The notes under the pieces were generated by a model. It saw only the letters and a program-made list of their open reading frames with translations. It searched no databases and had not been told where the DNA came from. From Candidatus Bathyarchaeota archaeon (GTDB taxonomy: Archaea > Thermoproteota > Bathyarchaeia > TCS64): a stretch of 64,000 bases of DNA. A program made the position numbers and the translations under genes. Location: the NCBI GenBank assembly GCA_026014815.1, contig JAOZHP010000031.1, positions 25,608-89,607 on the forward strand, written 5' to 3'. The first letter of the stretch is position 1, and each line of letters opens with the position of its first letter. Positions 42,437 to 51,428 of this stretch are shown here, in pieces.

Positions 42437-42868
42437 GTGCTTAGAACTACAAGCCAGGTTCTCTCCCTCCACTCCCATATCGAGGAAAAGCAAGCCAAAC
42501 AATACAGTGAACTAGCGAAACGCAGCCCCAAACACCTAGAAGTTTTCAACAGGCTAGCGAAAGAAAACATACGCCACAGAGACATGGCGCTGAGAGCCTA
42601 CAGAGAAGGGGTCACCGACGCCTTCGAGGTAGGATTCCTCGCCAAGCCACTGAACCCTGAGGAATACGTTATTGAGGATCACGGTAACGAGTTGAAAGAT
42701 GCGCTGAATACATCTCTCAGGAACGAGGAGACTGTTATCAGGTTCTGCTTGGATGTCGCCTCTAGCTCTAGCGAGCTTATCCCAGACCTCCCTGAAACCT
42801 TTGAGCGTCTAGTGAAAAGAAAAAATAGGCGAGTAGTCCAGCTAAAGGAAATTCTGGACGAACTCTAA
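42437..42868 (+). CDS. ferritin-like / rubrerythrin-like helical protein
   Basis: 143 residues, starting with GTG immediately after the dehydrogenase stop codon. The first helix (LSLHSHIEEKQAKQYSELAK) and second (VFNRLAKENIRHRDMALRAY) place a Glu and an E-x-x-H in the positions typical of ferritin-like diiron proteins. The second half is helical but the paired acidic/His ligands are less clear, so the iron site may be incomplete. Zero spacing implies coupled translation with the dehydrogenase. It converges with the aminotransferase, overlapping by 4 bases. Confidence 0.7.
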   Translation: MLRTTSQVLSLHSHIEEKQAKQYSELAKRSPKHLEVFNRLAKENIRHRDMALRAYREGVTDAFEVGFLAKPLNPEEYVIEDHGNELKDALNTSLRNEETVIRFCLDVASSSSELIPDLPETFERLVKRKNRRVVQLKEILDEL

Positions 42869-44196
42869 GCTGCTTCACTGTCAGCGATAGATAGTACCTC
42901 GTCTAGAACTCTTATCCCTTCATCGATCTCCTTCTCGGTCACGATGAGAGGCGGCGCCACGATGAAGTGATTGATGATGTTCACAAGATAGACTCCCTTC
43001 TCCATTGCAGCAGCGCTGATCTTCTTCTGGACAGTGGGAAGGAACTTTTCCTTTCGAGTCGCGAATGGCTCCTTTGTCTCCCTGTCCTTCACTAGCTCCA
43101 CTCCCCAGAACAAGCCCTTTCCACGTACATCACCGATGGACTTGTGAGTCTCCTTGAGCTCATTCAACCTCTTCTCTAATATTTTTCCCATCTTGGCGGC
43201 GTTCTCTACTATCTTCTTGTCCTCGAACTCCTTGATAGCCGCAAGAGCTGCGGCGCACCCCATGGGATGCATGGCGTAAGTCTGGCCATGACTGAACAAG
43301 TTCCCTGGCTGGTCGAAGTGGTCGGCTATCGCCTTACTGGTGATGGTGGCACCCACAGGGAGGAAAGCCCCAGAGATGCCCTTAGCCATAGACATAATGT
43401 CGGGGGTAACGCCCCAGTGCTCGATACAGAACATCTTACCTGTCCTGCCAAACCCAGCCATCACCTCATCATCGATGAGAAGCACCTCGTTATCGTCACA
43501 TATCTCTCTGAGCCGTGGAATATATTCGTCAACGGGCACCAGAATACCGTTACTGCCCACTATGGGCTCGATGACCACTCCCGCCACGGTATTCGGGCCC
43601 TCCATCTTGATTATCTCATCGATGATCTCGACGCAGGTGACGCCGCATCCAGGGTATTCCTTACCGAATGGGCACCGGTAACAGTAACAGTCAGGAGCCC
43701 TGACGACACCAGCCATCCCTACAGCGTGCTGGGTCCTCGGGTCACCTGTCAAAGCTATCGCGCCTGAGCTGGCTCCATGGTATGATCTGTAACGACTGAT
43801 GAACTTGCCTTTACCAGTGTACATGCGGGCGATCTTGATGGCAGCCTCGATAGCCTCAGACCCCCCATTGGTGAGAAAGCTCTTGACGAGACCCTTAGGA
43901 GTGATCTCGGCGAGCTTCTTCCCTAGTTTAGCAGCCGGCACAGTTGCGAATCCAGGGGCAGCGTAGCACAGCTTGTTCGCCTGCTCAGTTATAGCATCAA
44001 TCACAGCCTGGTTTTTATGTCCCAGATTGCTACACATGAGTTGGGATGAGAAGTCGAGGTACCGTTTACCGTCGAGGTCTTTGATGTAACAGCCTTCCCC
44101 TGACTCAATGACAAGGGGGTTCCATGTGTGCTCGTATCTCCAGGTCCCGTAGACATACTTTTTCTCCATCTCCCTGATCTCAGAATGCTTTGACAT
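42865..44196 (-). CDS. class III PLP aminotransferase (GABA / beta-alanine type)
   Basis: 443 residues. PLP-site motifs are clear: SFLTNGGSEAIEAAIKIAR, YRSYHGASSGA, LLIDDEVMAGFGRTGKMF and MSMAKGISGAFLPVGA, where Lys in AKG forms the Schiff base. The family transfers an omega-amino group, giving a semialdehyde, and the adjacent dehydrogenase could then oxidise that semialdehyde to an acyl-CoA, so the two opposing genes may serve one catabolic route. Specificity between beta-alanine, GABA and (S)-3-amino-isobutyrate cannot be set by eye. The ATG is at 44196. Confidence 0.92.
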   Translation of the reverse strand: MSKHSEIREMEKKYVYGTWRYEHTWNPLVIESGEGCYIKDLDGKRYLDFSSQLMCSNLGHKNQAVIDAITEQANKLCYAAPGFATVPAAKLGKKLAEITPKGLVKSFLTNGGSEAIEAAIKIARMYTGKGKFISRYRSYHGASSGAIALTGDPRTQHAVGMAGVVRAPDCYCYRCPFGKEYPGCGVTCVEIIDEIIKMEGPNTVAGVVIEPIVGSNGILVPVDEYIPRLREICDDNEVLLIDDEVMAGFGRTGKMFCIEHWGVTPDIMSMAKGISGAFLPVGATITSKAIADHFDQPGNLFSHGQTYAMHPMGCAAALAAIKEFEDKKIVENAAKMGKILEKRLNELKETHKSIGDVRGKGLFWGVELVKDRETKEPFATRKEKFLPTVQKKISAAAMEKGVYLVNIINHFIVAPPLIVTEKEIDEGIRVLDEVLSIADSEAA

Positions 44197-44264
44197 GGCT
44201 TGCTGCAGTTTTCTTGGAATATAATATTTAGGGTAACACGCAACTATATTCTGAGGATTGTAGG

Positions 44265-45860
44265 ATGCACGCTGATTCTGCTCTGATTAACGGCAAGATA
44301 GTCACCATGGACCACGAGGAGTCCATAGTTGAGGCAGTCGCCGTGAAGTACGGTCGCTTCTTGAAAGTAGGAAGCAATGTTGAAGTGAAAAACTTTGTCG
44401 GACCGAAGACCAAGGTCATTGACCTAAAAGGACGAACAGTCATTCCTGGGTTGATTGACAGCCACTGCCACATGATGAACGTGGGGGCAGGGAGAATGCT
44501 TTACGTTGACTTAAGCGAGGAGGCCGGCGTCCACTCCATCAAGGACCTGGTGGACAGGCTCCGAGAACGAGCCGAAGAGACGCCCAAGGGTGAGTGGGTC
44601 GTAGGTTACCAAGAGGACGACTCCAAGCTCGCTGAAAAGCGTCACCCAACAAGATATGAGGTAGATGAAGCTAGCACCGAGCACCCAATCATATTTTCCA
44701 CCGTTGGCGGCCATTTTAGTATCTGTAATAGCTTGGCTTTCGAGAACGCGGGAGTTAGCAAAGATACGCCTGATCCTGTTGGAGGCAAGTTCGATAGGGA
44801 CGAGTCGGGCATACCCATCGGGGGATTACACGAGACCGCGATAGACATCATCAGGCCAGAGGGACCCACTCAGCCCACCAGAGAGCAAAGCTACCAAGGA
44901 GCCAAAGAGATACTCAAGGAGTGCGCCGAGAACGGGCTTACATGCGTCTATGACACCGTCAGGCGCTCGGAGATCAGGGCAGCCCTTGATCTGAGGAACA
45001 ACGGGGAGCTTCCCATACGGATGAGAATGGACGTCAGCATTGACCTGTTCCCCGAGCTCAACAAGCTTGGCCTTTACAGGGGGCTCGGAGACGACTGGCT
45101 CAGGATATGTGGACTTAAGTTCTTCTTCGACGGCGCAATAAGCGCTAGGACTGCCGCCGTCACTGAGGAGTACCTTAACAAGCCTGGTTTTTACGGTGTT
45201 ATGGCTACGACCCGTGAGATTGCCACCGACACCATAATGGCTGCGTACAAGGAGGGTTACCGTCTCTCGGCTCACGCCAACGGTGACCGCGCCATCGAGA
45301 TGTACTTGGACATAATGGAGGAGGCTCAAAGCAAGTACCCGAGGGATGATCCACGTAACAGGGATATCCACTGCACAGTCATTACCCCTGAACTAGTCGA
45401 AAGGATCAGTAAACTGGGCATCCTTCCCACTATCTTCGGTCCATACGTGTATTACCATGGCGACAAACTGATTCCTGCGTTCGGTGAGGAGCGACTGGAA
45501 CGCATGTTTGCGGCGAGAAGCTTCCTAGAGGCTAATGTTAAGATTGCTGCTCATAGCGACCACCCATGCGCCCCTTATCCCCCGTTAATGGCGATTCACG
45601 GTCTTGTGAACCGGCGAACCAAGGCAGGTAAACCGATTGGAGCGAGCCAAAAGGTGTCAGTAATGGAAGCGTTGAAGCTTTACACCATCCACTCTGCTTA
45701 TCAGCAGTTCGACGAGGACAAGCTTGGTAGCATCGAGGAAGGAAAACTAGCCGACTTGGTAATACTAGGGGAAGACGTATTGACGGTGCCTACGGAGAAG
45801 ATCAAAGACATCCCAATCGACATGACGATAATCGACGGTAAGATTGTCTACAAGAGATAA
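44265..45860 (+). CDS. YtcJ-like metal-dependent amidohydrolase
   Basis: 531 residues of the amidohydrolase_3 group. Metal-site pieces: VIPGLIDSHCHMMN (HxH), LSAHANGDRAIEMYLD, DIHCTVITPELVERI and AHSDHPCAPYPP. The length is normal. Related enzymes act on exocyclic amides, N-formyl groups or carbamates; the substrate is unknown. The ATG at 44265 lies 69 bases from the divergent aminotransferase and follows an ATATTTAGGG promoter-like sequence near 44223. Confidence 0.88.
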   Translation: MHADSALINGKIVTMDHEESIVEAVAVKYGRFLKVGSNVEVKNFVGPKTKVIDLKGRTVIPGLIDSHCHMMNVGAGRMLYVDLSEEAGVHSIKDLVDRLRERAEETPKGEWVVGYQEDDSKLAEKRHPTRYEVDEASTEHPIIFSTVGGHFSICNSLAFENAGVSKDTPDPVGGKFDRDESGIPIGGLHETAIDIIRPEGPTQPTREQSYQGAKEILKECAENGLTCVYDTVRRSEIRAALDLRNNGELPIRMRMDVSIDLFPELNKLGLYRGLGDDWLRICGLKFFFDGAISARTAAVTEEYLNKPGFYGVMATTREIATDTIMAAYKEGYRLSAHANGDRAIEMYLDIMEEAQSKYPRDDPRNRDIHCTVITPELVERISKLGILPTIFGPYVYYHGDKLIPAFGEERLERMFAARSFLEANVKIAAHSDHPCAPYPPLMAIHGLVNRRTKAGKPIGASQKVSVMEALKLYTIHSAYQQFDEDKLGSIEEGKLADLVILGEDVLTVPTEKIKDIPIDMTIIDGKIVYKR

Positions 45861-45897
45861 TGTATTCAAAATTATACCGCGTTGGCTCTTGGCTTGA

Positions 45898-47028
45898 TCA
45901 TGGCCAATGTTCATGAATCTCGAATCCGGTGAACCCTCGCATCTCATTAATCTCACGTAGCAAAGCATCGGTCTCATTCTCTGTGAACTCATGAAAAGGA
46001 GTCAGATGAAGGTTCCACGCCTTCTTAGATTTGAGTATCTTCCACACTCCCAAGACTCTTCCATTGATTAGAACGGTAGCGGATACCACGCTTCTTGTCT
46101 GGAAGACATTTTTTCTGTGCTCTTCATCAAGGAACCGGGTCTTATCCTTATGACCCATGATCAATGCATCAAATTGTGGCAGGAGCCTCACAGAGCCTTC
46201 AAGTTTATCGGTCTGCAGTTCATCTTGGTCCTTCTCAAGTAATAGGCATGTTCTTTTTTGCCCAGTGATCTTAACTTCAACCAGTTCACTGCCGAGGGAA
46301 GCAGTGATTAGCCTTGCTTCGCTGATCTTCATGCCTGTCCAGTACGCGAAATCCTGGACTGAGGCAGGGCCGTAGGCATTGAGATACCATCGCGCTAGCT
46401 TTCTCCTTGCCTCATCTTCATCCAGACTAACATCGACACCTGGAAGCCACCTGTCGACTCTTGCAAAGGCGTTCTCCCTGCTTCTGTACCATGGACCTCT
46501 GGAGTAAGCGATGCAGAGGATGCCCATGAGGCACATTTCCCGGACTGTCCGAGATAGTACTATCTTTTCCTCAAGTGTGCTGTATCCGAAATGGGTCATC
46601 AACTCGGCTACTGAACGGGGCTCCGTGTCCAACGCATCTAGAATAGGGTCGTAGAATCGTTCCCACGAGTCCGGGCTTTCCTTGGAGCCTGTCTTCACTG
46701 TCCACCTGTTCCATTCACTTAGCTGACTCTTCCTCAGCGCAGCCTGTATCACTGGAAACTGGGCTTTCGTCACTATGTGCACCGTGTTTCTCATGAGTCA
46801 CCTCCTGACGAGGCTCTTATCCACGTAGAGCGCGTTCTGTAGATATTCTGTGTTTCTTCCCTCAACCCGGTTCCAGAGGCTCAGGTGGTAGTTCAAACCG
46901 AATTGGGCGTTTAGACCCACAATATCCGCGATGACTTCACACGCATTATCTTTTGGAGCCCTCTCCTCTAGGTGATGGCGTCTCACGTTGAAGGATGCTG
47001 CTTCCTCCTGAGATACTTCAAGGACCAT
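45898..47028 (-). pseudogene. AlkZ-like winged-helix (HTH_42) gene split by one in-frame TGA
   Basis: Two frames that are really one. The first part (47028-46798, ending in KSLVRR) stops at TGA (46800-46798); the second resumes in the same phase one codon later with MRNTVHIVTKAQFPVIQAAL and continues to 45898. Related proteins typically read SLVRxWxMRxTxH across this point, so the TGA sits where Trp (TGG) is expected. The rest looks intact: IVGLNAQFGLNYHLSLWNRV, the GPASVQDFAYWTGM block and GRVLGVWKI. The family includes AlkZ/YcaQ, which unhooks DNA crosslinks. It could be a recent nonsense mutation or readthrough of UGA. TGA is a normal stop for many neighbours. Confidence 0.8.
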
Positions 47029-47091
47029 TGGGCTTCCTCGTGGCTCTTATCAACAAGAAGCACTCTTTGTTCTATAACGTTTCCAGTGGTG

Positions 47092-47331
47092 ATGAAGTTG
47101 AAGGTCTTCAACAAGACGATAAACAGAGGCGAGAAAGCCACGTTCACAGCAGGGGTGGCAAGTTACCCCAACGGTGACCCAGTGTCAATAACGGCGAGAG
47201 TCGCGGTCGGCAAGAATGAGGGACCTAGAGTAGCGGTACTAGGAGTCCAGCACGATAGCGATTCCTTTACTAGTTTTCACGAGTGCCTGAGCGTGAACGC
47301 GGATACTTTGAGGGTCATTGCTACTGAATAA
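47092..47331 (+). pseudogene. truncated AstE/aspartoacylase-like N-terminal fragment
   Basis: A 79-residue frame from the ATG at 47092. The part GVASYPNGDPVSITARVAVG and EGPRVAVLGVQH resembles the N-terminal strands of succinylglutamate desuccinylase/aspartoacylase proteins, which continue GxHGDE with zinc ligands. Here the sequence breaks after VQHDSDSF into an unrelated tail and stops, so the catalytic domain is missing. Low certainty on the family; certainty is better that the gene is cut short. It sits divergent from the broken AlkZ-like gene. Confidence 0.4.
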
Positions 47332-47646
47332 AATTAACATGTGATTTTAGTTATGATAACATTGTAGGAGGGTGTCTTATGCCGTATTCTGGTACTGTTT
47401 CTCGACTAGCCTCTCCTGCGGCGCGAAGTAGGCCATCAGTCCGGCGGCCTGTACCCACACGCCGATGATGGAGCCTGTCTCCACGCAGCCCTTCTCCTTG
47501 AGCTCCCTCTCGCGGGGGAACGGCTCGCGGAGCTGCACCCTGATAATCGAATTAGAAGATCTATAATAAATCCTAAGTTCAAGGTTTCGGAATAGAATTT
47601 ATAAAATTTTATTAATTGGAGTCTTATTAGTATTAGGTGTAACTTT
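47332..47646. other. 315-base region with a GC-rich gene scrap next to an AT-rich insertion
   Basis: On the minus strand 47377-47540 reads as the end of a protein: REPFPRERELKEKGCVETGS, IIGVWVQAAGLMAYFAPQER and LVEKQYQNTA then TAA. It is clearly more GC-rich (about 60%) than its surroundings and no start is found, because AT-rich DNA begins at about 47545. I do not recognise the family. No RNA gene was seen. Confidence 0.45.
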
Positions 47647-48438
47647 TTGAAGAATTATACTTTTAATGATTTGCTAGTCGCTGAAAAAAATGTATTGAAT
47701 GAAACAAAGAAAAACTTTCCTGAAATAGGTTATTATAAAACACTCTATAATGAATTTCAAAAAATATTTTCTATAGATACTCTTAAAGAATACACGAACA
47801 AAAGCAAGAAAAAACCGCCTGAAAAGTACTTGATAAGAACTCATACTTTAAAAGCAGTTTATTCCTCTAACTCAATTTTGAATTTAAGTTTGAGAGGTTA
47901 TTATGGTCAATCATATAGTCTCTTACGTTCGTTGTTAGAAGATTATGAGCACATTTTGTTTTTTTATTATCAATCCCCTAATCAAATTAAACAATGGAAT
48001 GAGGGTAAAATAAATCGTCAAAGTGTCCGTAATTTAATATCTAAAAATGTTGATATACCAATTAATTATAGGAAGGTTGTTAAAACTCAAGTAAAATTGT
48101 TTGAACGTTTGAATAAATTTGTACATTCAAGCAGAGAATCTTGGACAGCCGTTTTTTTTATTGACTCTGAAACGGAGGAGCTTAAAGAAAAATTACTTCC
48201 TGTTTTTGTCGATGGGACTTTCGATATAATCTTGCTCCTATTAATTCTGTATAACGTGAATATTTTAGATTTTATTACTAACATATATGAAGTTGATTTG
48301 AGGGGTCCAGAGATATTGAAAAATTTAAATAAAATACTTGATGAAACTACAATGTATTATATTCACCCAACTATGAAAAAATTACGTGCGCGCGCCGGCG
48401 TGCTCGCTGATACCTCGGGCGTTATTGTGACCGAATAA
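47647..48438 (+). CDS. AT-rich helical protein, HEPN/DUF5677-like by pattern
   Basis: 263 residues starting at the TTG at 47647. Almost all helical; SLRGYYGQSYSLLRSLLEDY and LNKFVHSSRESWTA resemble the arrangement in DUF5677/HEPN-like proteins (Arg/Glu-bearing helix, then a later helix with His), but this is only a pattern match. GC is about 30% until roughly 48385, where it jumps: the last 17 residues (RARAGVLADTSGVIVTE) come from GC-rich DNA. The natural C-terminus has probably been replaced by host sequence at the insertion edge. Possible toxin or defence element. Confidence 0.5.
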   Translation: MKNYTFNDLLVAEKNVLNETKKNFPEIGYYKTLYNEFQKIFSIDTLKEYTNKSKKKPPEKYLIRTHTLKAVYSSNSILNLSLRGYYGQSYSLLRSLLEDYEHILFFYYQSPNQIKQWNEGKINRQSVRNLISKNVDIPINYRKVVKTQVKLFERLNKFVHSSRESWTAVFFIDSETEELKEKLLPVFVDGTFDIILLLLILYNVNILDFITNIYEVDLRGPEILKNLNKILDETTMYYIHPTMKKLRARAGVLADTSGVIVTE

Positions 48439-48631
48439 AGTTAGGGTGTGCATTTAGGTTATGATGTGATTATTATAGTAGTGTGTACCGGAACTGGACC
48501 TTTCACTGCGACAAACTTGACTGACATGTTTTACATAATCTCATTTATCCCCCAGAAGCATTTCCACTTGGTTCAGCAGGAGACCAAGGAAAAAGTTGAT
48601 TGATAAGTCACCGACCATATTTGGGTTAGCA

Positions 48632-49330
48632 ATGAGCGACAGTATTCCCCTATACGTTAATGACAGCAGCCTCAAAGAGTTCTACGCAAAAGTCGTACGC
48701 GCGGGGCCCAAGTTTGTGGTTCTGGACAAGACCGCTTTCTACCCTGAGGGCGGAGGACAGCCCACCGACACAGGTGTACTAAAGGCAGGAGACGAGACCT
48801 ACAAGGTCATCAAGGTTATGAAGCGTGGACCTCAGATTTTCCATTACCTCGACGACAACATAGCATTAGGGACAGAGGTCCATGGGGTCATCGACTGGGA
48901 GCGAAGGCTCAACCATATGAGACTCCATAGCGGAGAACACCTGCTTACAGGCCTCCTTGAAGCAGAGGGCAGTGGACCAAAAGTATTCAGCAGCTTCAGT
49001 CAGCTAGATTTCAAGCCCAGTGAACTCACAGAGGAGATTATCAGTAAGGTTTGGAAACAGTTTGACGAGATCATTGATGAGGATGTGCCTATCGTGATCT
49101 ACACCACGAGTCGCGATGAACTGGACGTGGGTGACGATGCCCGTAAGCGTAGCTTCCTTGAGAAGATGCCAGGCACCGTCAATGAGTTAAGAATGGTCCG
49201 TATCGGTGACTACGCTGAGACATTCTGCCTGGGTACACACGTCAAGACTACAGGTGAGATCGGTAAGCTCAAGGACCTGAGAATGGAGTCCAAGAAGAAA
49301 AGGAAAAAGATAGTCTACTTCGAGCTCTAG
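48632..49330 (+). CDS. AlaX-type alanyl-tRNA editing protein
   Basis: 232 residues from the ATG at 48632 (MSDSIPLYVNDSSLKEFYAK); the TTG at 48596 would add 12. The zinc/editing motif is RLHSGEHLLTGLLE (His-x3-His) with the later CLGTHVKTTGEIG (Cys-x3-His). Upstream YPEGGGQPTDTGVL is the usual second-class synthetase-like editing start. It hydrolyses mischarged Ser- or Gly-tRNA(Ala) in trans. The size fits the AlaX-M group. No alaS lies in the window. Confidence 0.93.
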   Translation: MSDSIPLYVNDSSLKEFYAKVVRAGPKFVVLDKTAFYPEGGGQPTDTGVLKAGDETYKVIKVMKRGPQIFHYLDDNIALGTEVHGVIDWERRLNHMRLHSGEHLLTGLLEAEGSGPKVFSSFSQLDFKPSELTEEIISKVWKQFDEIIDEDVPIVIYTTSRDELDVGDDARKRSFLEKMPGTVNELRMVRIGDYAETFCLGTHVKTTGEIGKLKDLRMESKKKRKKIVYFEL

Positions 49331-49662
49331 CCTCTCTTACCATACAGATACCATATCGCTCCTAGGGCTCCGACAACGACGTGGATATCATTCAACACAC
49401 CGCCCTCGTATACGTTTTGATAGGCGTTCAACGTCGGGACGTCCTCAGAATACGTCGATCCGGCTAAGACAATATACCCCTCCAGGTCAACTGCGACATC
49501 CCTAAGATGGTCTTCCCCGGTTCCACCGAGATACGTGGCGTAGACGTATGGCTCTGGGTCTGCTCCCGGTCTGCGAAACGCAGCAGGCGTGGCTGCACCA
49601 AGATTTATGGATACCAGTGAAGAGACGAATAAAGCTGTCATGATATTGGTAAGGAACTTCAT
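49327..49662 (-). CDS. small secreted protein with one SBBP-type beta-propeller repeat
   Basis: 111 residues from the ATG at 49662 (MKFLTNIMTALFVSSLVSIN, a signal peptide); the longer frame from 49728 adds an unlikely N-terminus. One repeat is seen, YATYLGGTGEDHLRDVAVDL then EGYIVLAGSTYSEDVPTLNA, matching the SBBP repeat that usually occurs six or more times in a row. A short hydrophobic C-terminal helix (IHVVVGALGAIWYLYG) and KRG tail follow, like an anchor. The protein looks like a propeller gene shrunk to one repeat by deletion. It overlaps the AlaX end by 4 bases. Confidence 0.65.
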   Translation of the reverse strand: MKFLTNIMTALFVSSLVSINLGAATPAAFRRPGADPEPYVYATYLGGTGEDHLRDVAVDLEGYIVLAGSTYSEDVPTLNAYQNVYEGGVLNDIHVVVGALGAIWYLYGKRG

Positions 49663-49815
49663 TTCGCTTTGAATCAACTCTGAAATCAATAAAATACTTA
49701 GAAATGCACGTTGTTGGGGGCATCGCATTGGTTATGGAGTTCCTAGATGTAAACTTCCATGGGTTTACACTTCTTGAACTGAACTGCTATATTGAAGCTT
49801 AAACAACCTTTCTCC

Positions 49816-50805
49816 ATGCCCAGTTTTCTCAAAGAGGATGTTCTCGACTGGTTACTAGAGCCCAGAAACCCATCAGTCAGGTACTGGACACTTTTGGATC
49901 TGAAAGGATTTGACCCCAAGTCTTCCGCGGTAAGAAAAATGGGAGACCTGATAATGGAGTCTGAAATCATCAAGACTATCCTTGATGCACAAAGTACCGA
50001 GGGTTACTGGGTACACAAGGAGAACATGTACCTACCCAAATACAAAGCAACCACACACCAGTTGCTGATTCTGGCTGAACTAGGAGCCTCATTGACTCCG
50101 GGTATCAAAAAAGCAGTTGAGCAGGTCTTCGAGTTCCAGCGAAATAGTGGGCACTTCCTTACCGAGCTACCTAAATCCGAAAAAGGCAGGAACAGCGTCG
50201 TTAAGAATGGGTGCTGTTTCGACGGCAACGTACTCTACTATCTGACTCATTTCGGTTACCTTAATGATCCAAGGGCTCAGAGGCTGTTAGAGTTCATCTA
50301 TGAATACCATGATGATGAGAACGCTGGCTGGAAGTGCCGAGCCTTCCCCATAAACCCTGACGCTGTCTTCCCCATGAATTGCTTCATGGGTGCGACGAAG
50401 GTCCTGAAAGCCTTCTCAATTATTCCTGATGGGAAACAGACATCTGAGATGAGAACCATCATCGACAGAGAGGTCGAGAACATACTAGAGAACGAGGTGT
50501 ACAGGTACCTCAAGAATCCGGATGGAAGCAGGAAGGCCAAGGCTGGATGGAAACGTTTCGGGTTCCCTCTTTTCTACCAGTCAGACATCCTTGAGGTGCT
50601 TGATACCCTCACGAGACTCGGTGTCAAAGATGAGCGTATGCAACCTGCAATAGATATTGTGCTGAATACGCAGCAGAGCGATGGTAAATGGCTACTGAAG
50701 AACTCCTTCAACGGTAAGATGTGGGTTGACATTGAGGAGAAGCATAAACCAGGCAAATGGATCACATTACGTGCGCTAAGAGTTCTCAAAAGGTTCATTG
50801 ATTAG
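49816..50805 (+). CDS. alpha/alpha-toroid protein related to prenyltransferases/squalene cyclases
   Basis: 329 residues from the ATG at 49816 (MPSFLKEDVLDWLLEPRNPS); an in-frame TTG at 49792 is upstream. Repeats of the toroid fold are visible: AQSTEGYWVHKE, FEFQRNSGHFL, NGCCFDGNVLYYLTHFGYLN and NTQQSDGKWLLKNSFNGK. The cyclase DxDD motif and prenyltransferase zinc ligands are not obvious, so catalysis is uncertain. Similar archaeal proteins are annotated only as prenyltransferase/squalene oxidase-like. No partner is evident next to it. Confidence 0.75.
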   Translation: MPSFLKEDVLDWLLEPRNPSVRYWTLLDLKGFDPKSSAVRKMGDLIMESEIIKTILDAQSTEGYWVHKENMYLPKYKATTHQLLILAELGASLTPGIKKAVEQVFEFQRNSGHFLTELPKSEKGRNSVVKNGCCFDGNVLYYLTHFGYLNDPRAQRLLEFIYEYHDDENAGWKCRAFPINPDAVFPMNCFMGATKVLKAFSIIPDGKQTSEMRTIIDREVENILENEVYRYLKNPDGSRKAKAGWKRFGFPLFYQSDILEVLDTLTRLGVKDERMQPAIDIVLNTQQSDGKWLLKNSFNGKMWVDIEEKHKPGKWITLRALRVLKRFID

Positions 50806-50833
50806 CCTAATTCTGATCAAATTCTGAATATTG

Positions 50834-50842
50834 TTTATAACC
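50834..50842 (+). promoter_or_regulatory. TATA-like box (TTTATAACC) for lemA-htpX
   Basis: It lies about 40 bases before the ATG at 50880, matching a short leader. No other promoter is seen before htpX, which abuts lemA. Confidence 0.45.
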
Positions 50843-50879
50843 CAACGCTCAATCCTTAACTTAAGGTGAACACACCGGA

Positions 50880-51428
50880 ATGATTGGATACTTATTAGGA
50901 GGACTAGTCGTCCTCGTCGTAGCGGGCATCTACCTCTACGTCACATACTACAACAGGATCAGAGTCCTAGAGAACAGAATCGAGGAGGCATGGGCCCAGA
51001 TAGACGTACAGCTACAGAAAAGGTTCGACCTAGTTCCCAACCTCGTCGAGACAGTCAAAGGCTACGCTTCACACGAGAAAGAGATCTTCGACAACATCGC
51101 AAAAGCCAGAGCCGGAATGGTCTCGGGCAGCAGGCAGGACCGTGTAACAGCGGATAACATGCTGACACAAGCAATGGGCAGACTCTTCGCAATAGCCGAG
51201 GCCTACCCTGACCTCAAGGCTCAGGAGAACTTCAAGCTGCTACAGGAACAGCTGGAAGGCATCGAGAACAAGATCGCATATGCACGTCAGTTCTACAACG
51301 ACACCGTGCTGGACTTCAACAATCTGGTGACTACAATCCCAGGTTTATGGTTCGCTGGTGGACGAGGTAAATCCGAGTTCCTTGAGATACCCGACGAGGC
51401 GCGTGACGTCCCCAGAGTGAAGTTCTAG
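50880..51428 (+). CDS. lemA: LemA family membrane protein
   Basis: 182 residues. An N-terminal membrane helix (LLGGLVVLVVAGIYLYVTYY) is followed by the LemA four-helix body: NRIEEAWAQIDVQLQKRFDLVPNLVETVKGYA, LTQAMGRLFAIAEAYPDLKA and ARQFYNDTVLDFNNLVTTIPG. Function is not firmly known; LemA often accompanies HtpX-type proteases, as here, where htpX begins at the base right after its stop. The pair is probably one operon. Confidence 0.95.
   Translation: MIGYLLGGLVVLVVAGIYLYVTYYNRIRVLENRIEEAWAQIDVQLQKRFDLVPNLVETVKGYASHEKEIFDNIAKARAGMVSGSRQDRVTADNMLTQAMGRLFAIAEAYPDLKAQENFKLLQEQLEGIENKIAYARQFYNDTVLDFNNLVTTIPGLWFAGGRGKSEFLEIPDEARDVPRVKF

Noticed and set aside
46798..46800. Selenocysteine or pyrrolysine at the in-frame stop
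   Set aside because: The codon is TGA, not TAG, and relatives have Trp rather than Cys there; no hairpin typical of archaeal Sec insertion was noticed.
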